Virus record (IMG/VR): IMGVR_UViG_3300025674_000300
Span: 1-27,094 of that record
Direction: 5' to 3' (one strand)
Length of the DNA: 27,094 nucleotides
Source: a virus
Below are positions 1-7,448 of this stretch, in pieces. Each line of letters starts with the position of its first letter. Position 1 is the stretch's first letter. The notes below the pieces were generated by a model. The model saw only the letters and a program-made list of their open reading frames with translations. It was not told the origin of the DNA and did not search any database. The translations under genes were made by a program, and so were the position numbers.

Positions 1-1448
1 GTCATTGGTAATGTTCCAGTCAAACTCGTATTAAGAGCTAAAATACCTTGGTTGACGTTGTTTGTATTCAATGCCGCTGTAAGCCTGTTAGTGCTTTCAG
101 TGATATAAATATTACAACGCTGTACTGAGGTGCTGTCGTTTCCTAGTTCCACCGCCCTTGGAAATCCTGTACCACCTTCGACATAGGTTTGATCGAACTC
201 AACAACCATTGTTCCTTCTTTGTCGTTTAAACCAAACACATCTCCACTGATTTCCACTGTATCGGCAGAGCGTGTTGCTGTGCTTCCTGTAGTCTTGATG
301 TAGCTTGTGGGGAATGAGCCTTCCTCTAGTTGAGCGCCCCAAACGTAAACACCTTCTGTACCGTCTGGCGTAGATGTTCCGTCTGTGTTTATTCTTCCGT
401 CATCCCCTGTCATATAAACAAAAACCATACGTCCAGCAGATTCGGTAGCATTGCATGGCATAGTAACTGAGCATCGATACCAACCATTACCCACGTTTTG
501 GATAGAGGCGCTTCCGTCGTTCGATGTAACATCTCCACTGCCTAATGAGCCTGTTGCTATATTAAAGTTTTGATAACTTGCGGCAAAACCTGTAGAGGGT
601 GCTATTTGAAACCAAGACGTATCTTTTTGTTTTACAAAAATAGACTGAGTGTAAGTAGTCCCACTTGTTACAGATCGGTTTAAATTAATAAAACTTTGAT
701 TAGCCGATGCTGTTGGAATCATTTCTGACGCTGTCAGTGTTCCATCAGGAGCCGTTGCCTGATTGGCTGATAAACTGGCGTTATTTTTTGACCAGTATTC
801 AGTTAGTAGTAAGCTGTAAGTAAACAGATTAGTCCTAGCTTCCTCAATCAGCAAACCCAGCCTGTTACTGTCTGCATCGTACTCTACACGGGGCACGTTA
901 TTGGGATGCTCAAAGAGCGTTAGGGTGCCGCCTGATTCGTCGAAGGTGACTTCTTTAAGGGATACGTTATCTATAAAAAACGAAGCGTTGTCGTTTGTTC
1001 CTCTTTCTCGAATTCGTATTTGGCTTGTGGTAGAAGTTGCAACAAAGTTATAGCTGAGTTGCCTCCAATCCGTATCACTGCTAGTAACTAATGTTTGAGA
1101 ATTATTTTCTACTACTTCAAAGATCTCGACAGAGCTAGTATCACCGCTGTTGTACTTTACAAAGCAAGATAAACGATAAAGCTTACCCACTTCAGTTGTC
1201 ACATTTTGAACTGCTCGTCCTGCTCCTCCACTTGCCGTTAAAAGAGCGGAATTATCGCCTTCGTATGGATCAGAGTTATCAGTTACGAATGTCGCAGAGC
1301 TAGAAGGCCAGCTAGTGACATCACTATCAAACGTCCCATTAGTTACAAGCTCGCTACCATAGCTAACAGGGCGCAACGCATGGCCGCCAGAGGCTCTAGT
1401 AAACGTGATTAGATCTTCGTAGTTGTTATGTACTTTGGTTCCCATCAT
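1..1448 (-). CDS. Fibre/adhesin-like structural protein, C-terminus outside window
   Basis: The frame is open from the start at 1448 to the left edge, giving about 482 residues with the C-terminus missing. The ATG overlaps the stop of the upstream adhesin gene (ATGA), so the two are probably translationally coupled. Residues about 30-165 look like a carbohydrate-binding beta-sandwich of CBM4/9 type (LVTNGTFDS at the start, FFIDNVSLKEV at the end). This is followed by a phage fibre repeat with the landmarks EARTNL, TAPDGT, VGNGWYRCSV, WGAQLEEGSFPTSYI and TRSAD, and then the start of a LamG-like domain. The same modules in the same order occur in the upstream 788-residue protein, so the pair are paralogues. 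The likely role is virion attachment to surface sugars. Virion location and exact ligand are inference. Confidence 0.75.
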   Translation of the reverse strand, partial: MMGTKVHNNYEDLITFTRASGGHALRPVSYGSELVTNGTFDSDVTSWPSSSATFVTDNSDPYEGDNSALLTASGGAGRAVQNVTTEVGKLYRLSCFVKYNSGDTSSVEIFEVVENNSQTLVTSSDTDWRQLSYNFVATSTTSQIRIRERGTNDNASFFIDNVSLKEVTFDESGGTLTLFEHPNNVPRVEYDADSNRLGLLIEEARTNLFTYSLLLTEYWSKNNASLSANQATAPDGTLTASEMIPTASANQSFINLNRSVTSGTTYTQSIFVKQKDTSWFQIAPSTGFAASYQNFNIATGSLGSGDVTSNDGSASIQNVGNGWYRCSVTMPCNATESAGRMVFVYMTGDDGRINTDGTSTPDGTEGVYVWGAQLEEGSFPTSYIKTTGSTATRSADTVEISGDVFGLNDKEGTMVVEFDQTYVEGGTGFPRAVELGNDSTSVQRCNIYITESTNRLTAALNTNNVNQGILALNTSLTGTLPM

Positions 1449-3811
1449 TCACTCCAATCATTAACAACAAACGAATTAGTACCAGTGCCTTCAAAGGTTA
1501 GGCTCAGGGATGGCTCTAGCGATGGATTGGTTGCCTCTACAAGGCCGTCATCGGTGATGTCTTTGTCCCATACACGGAAGGTGCCAATGGTGCCCATGTA
1601 GGTATAGGCTAGATTCAAGTCAGTGCTAGAGAGATCAGGGAGAGCCGTAGGAGTCGAGTTTTCTGAGAATGATACGCCTGATTCTGCACCCTGAATGAAG
1701 GTTGAGCCGTGTCTGCTAGCAGTGTTGTAAGGAACCAAAACATCAGGACTAAAATAAGTATCGCTTGTTGCACTACCGTCTTGTGTTCCTAATGCTTCTT
1801 GAAAAGGTTGCAACTGTCCTGTTTTCGTAGAGTCTGTCCTAATTCTACTTCTAATAAAGTTATCAGCATCTAAGTTCCAGTAGTATAAATATACTTCTAC
1901 AGAGCTACCCGTATCAGCATAAGTCACCCTACCTTCCATGCCGATAGAGACGGCTGTGCCGCTCCACGGTAGGTTAGCTGATGGGATAGTGAATGTCTCA
2001 GCCGCTCTGGTTACGGTAGAGCCAGACGTTGGGATTAGCGATGAGGGTGTGGATGCTTCCTCACGTTGTGCGCCATAGACTTGGATGCCTGATGTACCGT
2101 CGCCAGTAAAACTGCCAGCGCCTGTATTTTCTAAAATTTGAACTCTAAAGCCATAAGCGCCTGTGATTGTTCCTGATACAGTATATGTGGCCGCAATTCT
2201 ATACCAGCCATTGCCTATATCTTGTATTGTTCCCGTAGTACCTGATGGTGCATTTAGAACTGTGCCAGCTTCTACGTCAAACTCTACATTTTGCGTTGCG
2301 CCTTCTGTTGCGCCTACGTGGACTGGGCGGATAAATACTCGTTTATATCCATCAGCTTTTACATAGGCTGAATCAGTGAAAGTGCCTGTATTTGAAGTAA
2401 GATCATATTGCACATAATGCTCACCACTTACGGCTGTAGGCACAACGGTTGACGCTGATTGTGTTCCATCAGGTGAAATTTCAGCATCATCAGTCACAGT
2501 GACTTTTATGCGTGTGCTCCAAGTGTTAAATTCACCGCTTTTAGGCAATATGTTAGTCCTAGCCTCAGACTCAGCCAGTACGCCCTCGTTAACCCATGCA
2601 GAGCCGTTATAGACGTGGTGGCCTATGCGTGGGAGGTAGACAGCCGCTGATGTTGTAGGGACGTATGAGTCTCCACGCTCAGGGTTGTCTACCATGCCGC
2701 CTAAGTCAGATCGGTAGAGGTGTGCGCCCCATGCGTAGATTCCTGATGATCCGTCGCCTGTGTGCGAAAAGTTTATGTCGGATATTGTGTCCGTCGGGTG
2801 TCCAGAGACGACTAATGCAAAATCAGTAACGTCGTCCATGCCAACGCTACATAAATACCAACCGTTACCTACGTCTTCTATAGAATAAAACGGATCTAAA
2901 GGCGAGCCGCTACTTAGCGTGTCTGCTACCGCGCCTGTTTGTAAATCAAAAAGTACCGCGTATCTGTCAGTAGCACTGTTGACTCGTATGACTACACCGC
3001 CGTAACGGAACTCATCTGCTTTTAGGAAAACGGCACCTGTGGCTTTGGCGTTTACTCCCGTAGTCGGACTTAACGCCAAATGAAAAGTTGATCCACTGTC
3101 ACTGACTAATTTGTCTGCTGTTTGTGTGCCATCTGGAGCAGTCGTATCGTTATTTGTGACAGTTGCGTTCTGTAAAGTAAACGCCGAAAGATCTTCGCTA
3201 TTTCTCAGCAGATTATGCGGCCCCCATTTGATGACAGGCATCTCTCGGACTGACACAGAATCTATTTCTACAGTCGCAGACGTTGATCCTGTAGCTCCAA
3301 AGCCAAGCTCTACTGATGACGAGGAAGCGTTAAAGACAACCTCATGCGTTCCTTTTGATGAAAAAGTGCTACCCTGCGTAGAACCGTCAATTCTTACACC
3401 TATTTCGTGTGATATGTCTTTGATTTGGAAGCTAACAATATATGATTTTCCAGCAGTTACGCTAAGAGTCTGCTGAATATGATCCTCATACGATCCGCCG
3501 TTCCTATCAATAAAAACACAACCTGAAGATAACCACGTTACAGACGAGCTACCAGCACCTGTTGTCCAGCTACTTAAACCACTGTCGAAAGTTCCGTTAA
3601 CAACTACGTTAGGCCCATAGCCGTCCGTCATAGTGGCATTGCCAGCTCGGGCGTGGGTGACTGCGGAAGCAAAGGTAGACGTAGAGTTATTAGTAATGTA
3701 CTCGTTGTCTATAAAGTTAAGTGCCAACTCAGGTTCATTGGCACCAACAGCATATTGAGACAAAGCCCGTCTAACAGACGTAGCTAGCCTGTTTAGTACG
3801 GCCCCAAACAT
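1445..3811 (-). CDS. Large multi-domain fibre/adhesin protein
   Basis: 788 residues. The N-terminal ~60 residues (MFGAVLNRLATSVRRALSQY) probably anchor it to the virion. Residues ~65-190 form a CBM4/9-like beta-sandwich (NVVVNGTFDSGLSSW to VEIDSVSVREM). Two fibre repeats follow. Repeat 1 (~200-375) runs from NLLRNSEDLSAF to WGAHLYRSDLGG with VGNGWYLCSV inside. Repeat 2 (~415-600) runs from EARTNILPKSGEF to YGAQREEASTPSSLIPT with IGNGWYRIAA inside. The C-terminal ~185 residues look LamG/concanavalin-like. The start ATG overlaps the stop of the preceding small gene (TAATG). Such modules are known from phage spike and fibre proteins and carbohydrate-binding proteins. I infer a receptor-binding or head-fibre role. 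No enzymatic motif is seen, and family assignment is by pattern only. Confidence 0.8.
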   Translation of the reverse strand: MFGAVLNRLATSVRRALSQYAVGANEPELALNFIDNEYITNNSTSTFASAVTHARAGNATMTDGYGPNVVVNGTFDSGLSSWTTGAGSSSVTWLSSGCVFIDRNGGSYEDHIQQTLSVTAGKSYIVSFQIKDISHEIGVRIDGSTQGSTFSSKGTHEVVFNASSSSVELGFGATGSTSATVEIDSVSVREMPVIKWGPHNLLRNSEDLSAFTLQNATVTNNDTTAPDGTQTADKLVSDSGSTFHLALSPTTGVNAKATGAVFLKADEFRYGGVVIRVNSATDRYAVLFDLQTGAVADTLSSGSPLDPFYSIEDVGNGWYLCSVGMDDVTDFALVVSGHPTDTISDINFSHTGDGSSGIYAWGAHLYRSDLGGMVDNPERGDSYVPTTSAAVYLPRIGHHVYNGSAWVNEGVLAESEARTNILPKSGEFNTWSTRIKVTVTDDAEISPDGTQSASTVVPTAVSGEHYVQYDLTSNTGTFTDSAYVKADGYKRVFIRPVHVGATEGATQNVEFDVEAGTVLNAPSGTTGTIQDIGNGWYRIAATYTVSGTITGAYGFRVQILENTGAGSFTGDGTSGIQVYGAQREEASTPSSLIPTSGSTVTRAAETFTIPSANLPWSGTAVSIGMEGRVTYADTGSSVEVYLYYWNLDADNFIRSRIRTDSTKTGQLQPFQEALGTQDGSATSDTYFSPDVLVPYNTASRHGSTFIQGAESGVSFSENSTPTALPDLSSTDLNLAYTYMGTIGTFRVWDKDITDDGLVEATNPSLEPSLSLTFEGTGTNSFVVNDWSE

Positions 3812-4104
3812 TAGTCCATCTCCGAAACGTAAGCTGTACCTGATGTACCGTCGGTAATGAAGCTAATGGTGTCTCCTGAAAAAGTGTGGATAAATTCTAC
3901 CGTGTTGGCAGGAATATAGTAGCTACTTGTAGTTGCAGTACCAGAGACGCTAATGTGTACGTCTGTAGTGGCAACAATACGAGTTACTCGTTGAGAAATA
4001 GAAGTAGAAGATGCAGCAGTACCAGACACAGAAACAGTTTGTGTAGCTCCGGGACGGAGACACTGGATAGGTGCTGAGTTAGTATCTTTAGCTAAACGTG
4101 ACAT
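3811..4104 (-). CDS. Small beta-rich virion protein downstream of capsid
   Basis: 97 residues, rich in Ser, Thr and Val, with a predicted all-beta pattern (QTVSVSGTAASS, TDVHISVSGTATTS, YYIPANTVEFIHTF, ISFITDGTSGTAYVSEMD). The ending DGTSGTAYVSEM recurs in small structural proteins of marine podoviruses as I remember them, but the function is not established. It follows the capsid gene after a hairpin and has a good ribosome site (AGGAG, 7 bases before the ATG). Its stop overlaps the start of the large adhesin gene. Candidates are a head decoration protein or a small adaptor for the following fibre. Confidence 0.75.
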   Translation of the reverse strand: MSRLAKDTNSAPIQCLRPGATQTVSVSGTAASSTSISQRVTRIVATTDVHISVSGTATTSSYYIPANTVEFIHTFSGDTISFITDGTSGTAYVSEMD

Positions 4105-4131
4105 GGATGTTCTCCTGAGTCAGAAAAGGTA

Positions 4132-4153
4132 AAGGGGCCATTGCTGACCCCTT
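4132..4153 (-). terminator. Hairpin after the major capsid gene, probable leaky terminator
   Basis: Read on the minus strand, an 8-bp stem AAGGGGTC/GGCCCCTT (one G-T pair) closes a six-base loop AGCAAT and is followed by TTTACCTTTTC. It lies between the capsid stop and the next gene's ribosome site. The interrupted T-run suggests partial termination, which would give more capsid than fibre transcript. It could also simply be an mRNA-stabilising or processing hairpin. Confidence 0.6.
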
Positions 4154-4169
4154 GAGTTTTAACTTAGTC

Positions 4170-5195
4170 TTAGTTTGGCAGAGCCAGAACAAAACCAGCT
4201 TCAGGACGGTAGCACTCAACACCGTAGAGGGTGTCAGCAGTGTACAGAGTTGACAAGTGCTCCTGCTTGTACTGAGTCTGTGAACGTACAGACATCTGCT
4301 CAGCAAGGACGACAGCATCACGGTGGAACAAGAGTCCAGCACGTACTTCAGCAGCACCAGTAGCAGCGCCGTTTTCAGCAAGAGTCTCAATAACTTCACA
4401 GTTAGACGACACGTAAATGTCTACACCGTACAAGTTACCGATAAGGCCGCTTGCAACTGGTTGGCCGCTTACGAAGTCAGAAGACACGTAACGCTGAATA
4501 CCGAGGATCTGGTTACGTACTGAAGGTGGAATTACCAAGCAACGGTTGTCCATAGGAACGTCGTTGTCGTCCATCTTCTGAATCATGTCACGGAAGAAGT
4601 CGTCAGTAAATACGTCAGCAGCAGTTACTGTGTCTTCAGCAAAAGCAACAGTTCCAACAGTATTGTCAGCAACATTGTTAAAGAAACAAGAGCTGTGTAC
4701 GTAGCTGCCGGGAAGACCAGTGTGGAGTACGTTGGTAGAACCTATGGCAGCGTTAGCACCGTCAATACGGAAAGCTGTAGCAACTTGGTGGAGGTCAGTG
4801 TCAACCTTTTTAGCAAGTGCATAACCAGCGTCTTCAGTGTAGAACTGACGGAGGCTGTTAAGTGCCTGTACTTCTACGATGTCTTCGATAAGACGAGAGT
4901 ACTCAAAGTGACGATTTACGTCAATTGTAATTTCGTCTTCAGTGTTTGCAATTACAGTAACCGCAGTGTCAGCGTCTTTAGGGTTTGCATCTGCACGAAC
5001 GGGTACAGGAACGTGAATACGGTCACCCTTCTTGCCTGTCATAGTAATCTTCTTGACAAGCGGTGCCATCTTCAGGTTTTTCTGGTAAGCAGCAATTACT
5101 TCGTCACTCCAGATTTCTGGGATAAACGCTGATGCTTCGGTCTTAGCGGTAAAGGCCGCTGCTGCCGGTGAACTAGTATAAGTTGTAGTAGCCAT
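4170..5195 (-). CDS. Major capsid protein
   Basis: 341 residues. The N-terminus (FIPEIWSDEVIAAYQKNLKM, then PLVKKITMTGKKGDRIHVPV) resembles capsid proteins of podoviruses that are expected to have the HK97 fold. Further support comes from FEYSRLIEDIVEVQALNSL, an ALAKKVDTDLHQVA helix, a central DNRCLVIPP segment, and the ending YGVECYRPEAGFVLALPN. It lies immediately after the scaffold gene, the usual order scaffold then capsid, with ribosome site AGGAGATTAAC before the ATG. The ending and surroundings show no cleaved prohead protease domain, so the scaffold is a separate protein. A terminator-like hairpin follows. The capsid call is strong; the exact family is inference. Confidence 0.9.
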   Translation of the reverse strand: MATTTYTSSPAAAAFTAKTEASAFIPEIWSDEVIAAYQKNLKMAPLVKKITMTGKKGDRIHVPVPVRADANPKDADTAVTVIANTEDEITIDVNRHFEYSRLIEDIVEVQALNSLRQFYTEDAGYALAKKVDTDLHQVATAFRIDGANAAIGSTNVLHTGLPGSYVHSSCFFNNVADNTVGTVAFAEDTVTAADVFTDDFFRDMIQKMDDNDVPMDNRCLVIPPSVRNQILGIQRYVSSDFVSGQPVASGLIGNLYGVDIYVSSNCEVIETLAENGAATGAAEVRAGLLFHRDAVVLAEQMSVRSQTQYKQEHLSTLYTADTLYGVECYRPEAGFVLALPN

Positions 5196-5212
5196 GTTAA
5201 TCTCCTAATAGA

Positions 5213-6010
5213 TTATTTTACACGACCCTCTGCGTAAGCTGCCATGATTTCATTGGCTAAACTTTGGTAACGCTCTGGGTCGTCTCGCATTAGTTTAATA
5301 ATGTCGGCCCTACGATATACTTTCTTACGTGTCCCTTCAGCACTACCTCGTGCGTTGCCGGTATTAGCTGACTTGAGTTGTTGCTTACGTGCTTGTTTTT
5401 CAACTTGAGCAGTTTGCTGAGTTACTGTCTTTCGTTCTTTCCAGAGTGTAAACAGTTCATCAGCAGCGTCAGCATTGTACTCTTGGTCAGCTTGTACAAA
5501 CAACTGAGTCCTAATCTTTGAAGCTTTAATCCATTCTGCAAACTTAGAATCACCAAGGATCTCTTGCATATCTGGATGTTTGTTACTAAGGGTAGCCAAA
5601 GCAGCTTGTTGCTTGTACTGCTGTGAATACTCTTGTGCTTCTCTAATCTTAGGATGGTTCTCAATAGCACGATTGACAGCGCCTTGAGGGTCCGTAAAAT
5701 AGTCTATATCGTCTTCAGGCTCAACATGTTGTGGTTGAGGTGCTGATTGTGTTTGAGTACTGATGTAATCATCCACGACTTTACGAAGTTCACCTACTTC
5801 AGAAGACTGACGACCAAGGAGCTTCTCAGCTTCCTGATGCATCTGTACTACTTCTTCTAAAGACTTGCCTTGGTACTTCTCTGGTAAGCTTGGTTCTTCT
5901 TGAGGTTGCTCAACTACTTCTTCTTGTTGAATCTCGTTAACTTCGTTGGTTTCGATCTCGTCCACATTCTCCTCTTCAGGTTGTGGATCTACAATCATTG
6001 CTCTTGACAT
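5213..6010 (-). CDS. Capsid assembly scaffolding protein
   Basis: 265 residues, highly charged and predicted mostly helical. The N-terminal ~45 residues are very acidic (repeated Glu, EEENVDEIETNEVNEIQQEE). The stretch KYQGKSLEEVVQMHQEAEKL, with GRQSSEVGELRKVVDDYI after it, is typical of scaffolds of marine podoviruses. The C-terminal part is basic and helical (KQARKQQLKSAN, GTRKKVYRRADIIKLMRDDP), as expected for a coat-binding helix-turn-helix. The gene is directly upstream of the capsid gene with a 17-base gap. It would nucleate and shape the procapsid and then leave. No protease motif is visible. Confidence 0.85.
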   Translation of the reverse strand: MSRAMIVDPQPEEENVDEIETNEVNEIQQEEVVEQPQEEPSLPEKYQGKSLEEVVQMHQEAEKLLGRQSSEVGELRKVVDDYISTQTQSAPQPQHVEPEDDIDYFTDPQGAVNRAIENHPKIREAQEYSQQYKQQAALATLSNKHPDMQEILGDSKFAEWIKASKIRTQLFVQADQEYNADAADELFTLWKERKTVTQQTAQVEKQARKQQLKSANTGNARGSAEGTRKKVYRRADIIKLMRDDPERYQSLANEIMAAYAEGRVK

Positions 6011-6031
6011 TATTAAACTCCGTGATTATAA

Positions 6032-6253
6032 TCATTGTGGAGGTTGTTTTTTACCTGCTTTTTCGTGCTCCTTCACCCATTTCATGTGTTGGCCCGGGAA
6101 GTCACCGGACGCACCTTCTAAGTGAAAAGACGGGGCAGACACTAACTTCGTAGCGTTGGCACCACAACCGCACCTACTGGTTGTAATACCTGACTCTACA
6201 AAATCTTCAAAGACATGACCATTGTCACATCTAAAATCATATACTTTATACAT
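6032..6253 (-). CDS. Small zinc-ribbon-like protein (FmdB type)
   Basis: 73 residues. The start MYKVYDFRCDNGHVFEDFVE and the later SRCGCGANATKLVSAPSFHLEG follow the layout of FmdB-type putative zinc ribbons, in which a first metal-binding knuckle (here reduced to Cys-x3-His, CDNGH) pairs with a second (here CGC). The knuckles are imperfect, so metal binding is unsure. The C-terminus is basic and polar (KEHEKAGKKQPPQ). It overlaps the end of the preceding 84-residue gene by eight bases and lies just before the scaffold. Similar short proteins are common beside phage head genes; their role is unknown. Confidence 0.75.
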   Translation of the reverse strand: MYKVYDFRCDNGHVFEDFVESGITTSRCGCGANATKLVSAPSFHLEGASGDFPGQHMKWVKEHEKAGKKQPPQ

Positions 6254-6500
6254 CCAAACTACCTGCTTCTTCGGCTACAACTTGTTCTCTGGCTGCTTCT
6301 ATAGTAGACTGTAAGTTAATTATAGTAGCAAATGCAGCAACTTGGCCTTTACGAAAGAATAGTTCTTCAGCATCTTTAACCGACTGAATGTCAGCTAATT
6401 GAGTAGCATTGTTAGATATTTCTACTAAGAGTTGTTTGAAACCTTCGCTATTGAAGAGATCAAAGTAGTTGTTGTAGTAAGTTTCAAGCTCTGGTGTCAT
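6246..6500 (-). CDS. Small helical phage protein, function unknown
   Basis: 84 residues, predicted helical and acidic: MTPELETYYNNYFDLFNSEG, then FKQLLVEISNNATQLADIQSV, and AEELFFRKGQVAAFATIINL. The sequence looks like a recurring small protein of podovirus head modules, but I cannot name a function. It is the first gene after the second leftward promoter (6529-6557) and is followed, with an 8-base overlap, by the zinc-ribbon gene. The pattern FFRKGQ followed by a hydrophobic helix might form a dimerisation surface (inference). Confidence 0.75.
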   Translation of the reverse strand: MTPELETYYNNYFDLFNSEGFKQLLVEISNNATQLADIQSVKDAEELFFRKGQVAAFATIINLQSTIEAAREQVVAEEAGSLDV

Positions 6501-6528
6501 AATATCTCTTTGGTTAAACTATAGTTAT

Positions 6529-6557
6529 AGTATAGCATACTTTTACACAAATGTCAA
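6529..6557 (-). promoter_or_regulatory. Leftward sigma70 promoter, copy 2 (before head genes)
   Basis: On the minus strand: TTGACA (6557-6552), a 17-base spacer, TATACT (6534-6529). Around the boxes it matches the promoter at 11747-11775, sharing TTGAC-TT-GTGTAAA and ATG-TATACTAT. The -35 box overlaps the stop codon of the upstream basic-protein gene. It would boost transcription of the small genes, scaffold, capsid and adhesins. Confidence 0.85.
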
Positions 6558-6823
6558 GCTTTTCTTGTAGTCTTTCTACGTCTACCTGAAGCTGTGACTG
6601 CGTGTTTAATTTTAGCTGGTCCTGTTTTACGTCGTGCTGATGAAGCCTTTTCAGCCTTTGTCATTTTTGCAGCAACGGCTTTGGGTCTACAAGAAGGATA
6701 CGGACGTTTGCTACCGCCCTTTGCAGACTTACGTCCACAGGGTTTACCTGTCTTTACGTCAATCCATTCTTCTTTGAACCACTTTTTAAGGGCAGCACCC
6801 TTCTTACTTTTTCTTACGGCCAC
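6554..6823 (-). CDS. Small basic protein, DUF5872-like
   Basis: 89 residues from the GTG at 6823. An upstream in-frame GTG at 6847 would add eight residues, but GGGGT sits seven bases before 6823 and the family normally starts near this point (M-A-x-RKSKKGAALKKWFKEEW). KKWFKEEWIDVKTGKPCGR followed by a Ser/Lys-rich segment and RPYPSCRPK matches the uncharacterised DUF5872 pattern as I remember it. The protein is strongly basic, with the tail RRRKTTRKA, suggesting nucleic-acid binding. The start overlaps the previous small basic gene by 20 bases. Role unknown; possible virion component or DNA-binding protein. Confidence 0.75.
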   Translation of the reverse strand: MAVRKSKKGAALKKWFKEEWIDVKTGKPCGRKSAKGGSKRPYPSCRPKAVAAKMTKAEKASSARRKTGPAKIKHAVTASGRRRKTTRKA

Positions 6824-6965
6824 TTTTGTTACCCCAGTTCTTTGCACCTACCTTACGGCATTTAACTACAGCACCTGAAGCATACGCAGAAGGCCAAACT
6901 TTGTATCTGGATTTAACCTTCTTTGCACAAGCGTCGTTAGCTTTTTTACTTTTTGTTTTTGGCAT
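6804..6965 (-). CDS. Small basic phage protein with Cys pair (53 aa)
   Basis: 53 residues, starting MPKTKSKKANDACAKKVKSR and continuing YKVWPSAYASGAVVKCRKVG. The KVKSRYKVWPSAYASGA-VKCRKVGA-NWG core recurs in small proteins of many aquatic phages. Two Cys (C13, C36) are positioned for a disulfide or metal site. It is strongly basic. It is too short to be found by length alone, but the motif, its tight packing between neighbours (the start overlaps the end of the 37-residue gene by 20 bases) and the same start context MPxxxxK as other genes here support it. Function unknown. Confidence 0.8.
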   Translation of the reverse strand: MPKTKSKKANDACAKKVKSRYKVWPSAYASGAVVKCRKVGAKNWGNKSGRKKK

Positions 6966-7059
6966 AGCTAACCTTTTTACCTGCTTTTTTTGCAGCGTCT
7001 TTAGCTTTTTTCTTACCTGCTGCTGTATATGCGTATTTTTTTCCGTTTACCATTGGCAT
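6946..7059 (-). CDS. Very small Lys/Ala-rich protein (37 aa)
   Basis: 37 residues, MPMVNGKKYAYTAAGKKKAK followed by DAAKKAGKKVSYAKNKK. About a third are Lys and there is no Asp/Glu except one Asp, so it is highly basic. A good ribosome site (AAGGAG) lies five bases upstream. The MPMVNGKKYxYTAxGKK start is a recurring short phage protein pattern as I recall it. It lies in a run of four small basic genes between portal and scaffold. Likely binds DNA or RNA, or packs inside the head (inference). Confidence 0.75.
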   Translation of the reverse strand: MPMVNGKKYAYTAAGKKKAKDAAKKAGKKVSYAKNKK

Positions 7060-7069
7060 AAAAATCTCC

Positions 7070-7336
7070 TTACCATTTCTTACACGACCAGTATCGTGCT
7101 GTTAGTTTACTAGGTGGATTAGTGTCGCACTTATGACGTGCCCTAAAGGACTTACGTCGTGCTGGTTGATCCTTCTTGATGGTCATCTTAGCGTCACCAA
7201 ATCGGATAGTCTTAGTCTTGTCACCTTCCTTGGCAACTACTACAAACTTTTTAGTAGGATGATTAGGAGTCCTTTTTGGTTTGTTGTACCCGCTTACTCC
7301 TGCTCGTGCTAGCTTTGGGTCTTTCGACTTTGGCAT
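7070..7336 (-). CDS. Small basic protein, DUF5754-like
   Basis: 88 residues. The sequence LARAGVSGYNKPKRTPNHPT, then KKFVVVAKEGDKTKTIRFGD, ARRKSFRARHKCD and LTARYWSCKKW follows the DUF5754 pattern, a short family in aquatic viruses without known function. It is strongly basic. The start ATG coincides with the final bases of the portal gene (portal stop at 7336-7338), so the two are translationally coupled. It precedes three further small basic genes. The conserved RRKSFRARH core suggests nucleic-acid binding; I infer a virion or packaging-related role. Confidence 0.8.
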   Translation of the reverse strand: MPKSKDPKLARAGVSGYNKPKRTPNHPTKKFVVVAKEGDKTKTIRFGDAKMTIKKDQPARRKSFRARHKCDTNPPSKLTARYWSCKKW

Positions 7337-7448
7337 TACTGAGTTCCTCCACCTTGCGTTCCAGCTCCTCCAAGCGGTTCCATTGGTCTTGAAACTGCTG
7401 GCTGATTTTGTCTGTTAGGAGTTGAAACTCTCTGGTTGTCATTAACAT
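7263..7448 (-). CDS. Overlapping coiled-coil protein across the portal stop
   Basis: 61 residues in a different frame, overlapping the last ~110 bases of the portal gene and the first 74 of the DUF5754-like gene. MLMTTREFQLLTDKISQQFQ and DQWNRLEELERKVEELSNAK show a clear heptad pattern, followed by a basic tail (SRSKRVQQTKKDS). An AGAAGG ribosome site lies about eight bases before the ATG. The matching portal C-terminus is low-complexity (Gly/Gln/Asn), so it could tolerate overprinting. Either a real small accessory protein or a chance frame; the amphipathic coiled coil and ribosome site favour a gene. Confidence 0.5.
   Translation of the reverse strand: MLMTTREFQLLTDKISQQFQDQWNRLEELERKVEELSNAKVERPKASTSRSKRVQQTKKDS

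Noticed and set aside
3111-3476. 121-codon plus-strand frame opposite the adhesin gene
   Set aside because: Antisense to a well-supported protein and without a ribosome site or recognisable domain.
4088-4399. 103-codon minus-strand frame within and after the capsid gene
   Set aside because: Different frame of the capsid gene, Leu/Ser-rich, no ribosome site.
6826-7113. 95-codon plus-strand frame opposite the small basic genes
   Set aside because: Phe/Leu-rich translation is only the complement of Lys/Ala-rich genes; the small minus-strand genes have ribosome sites and known patterns.
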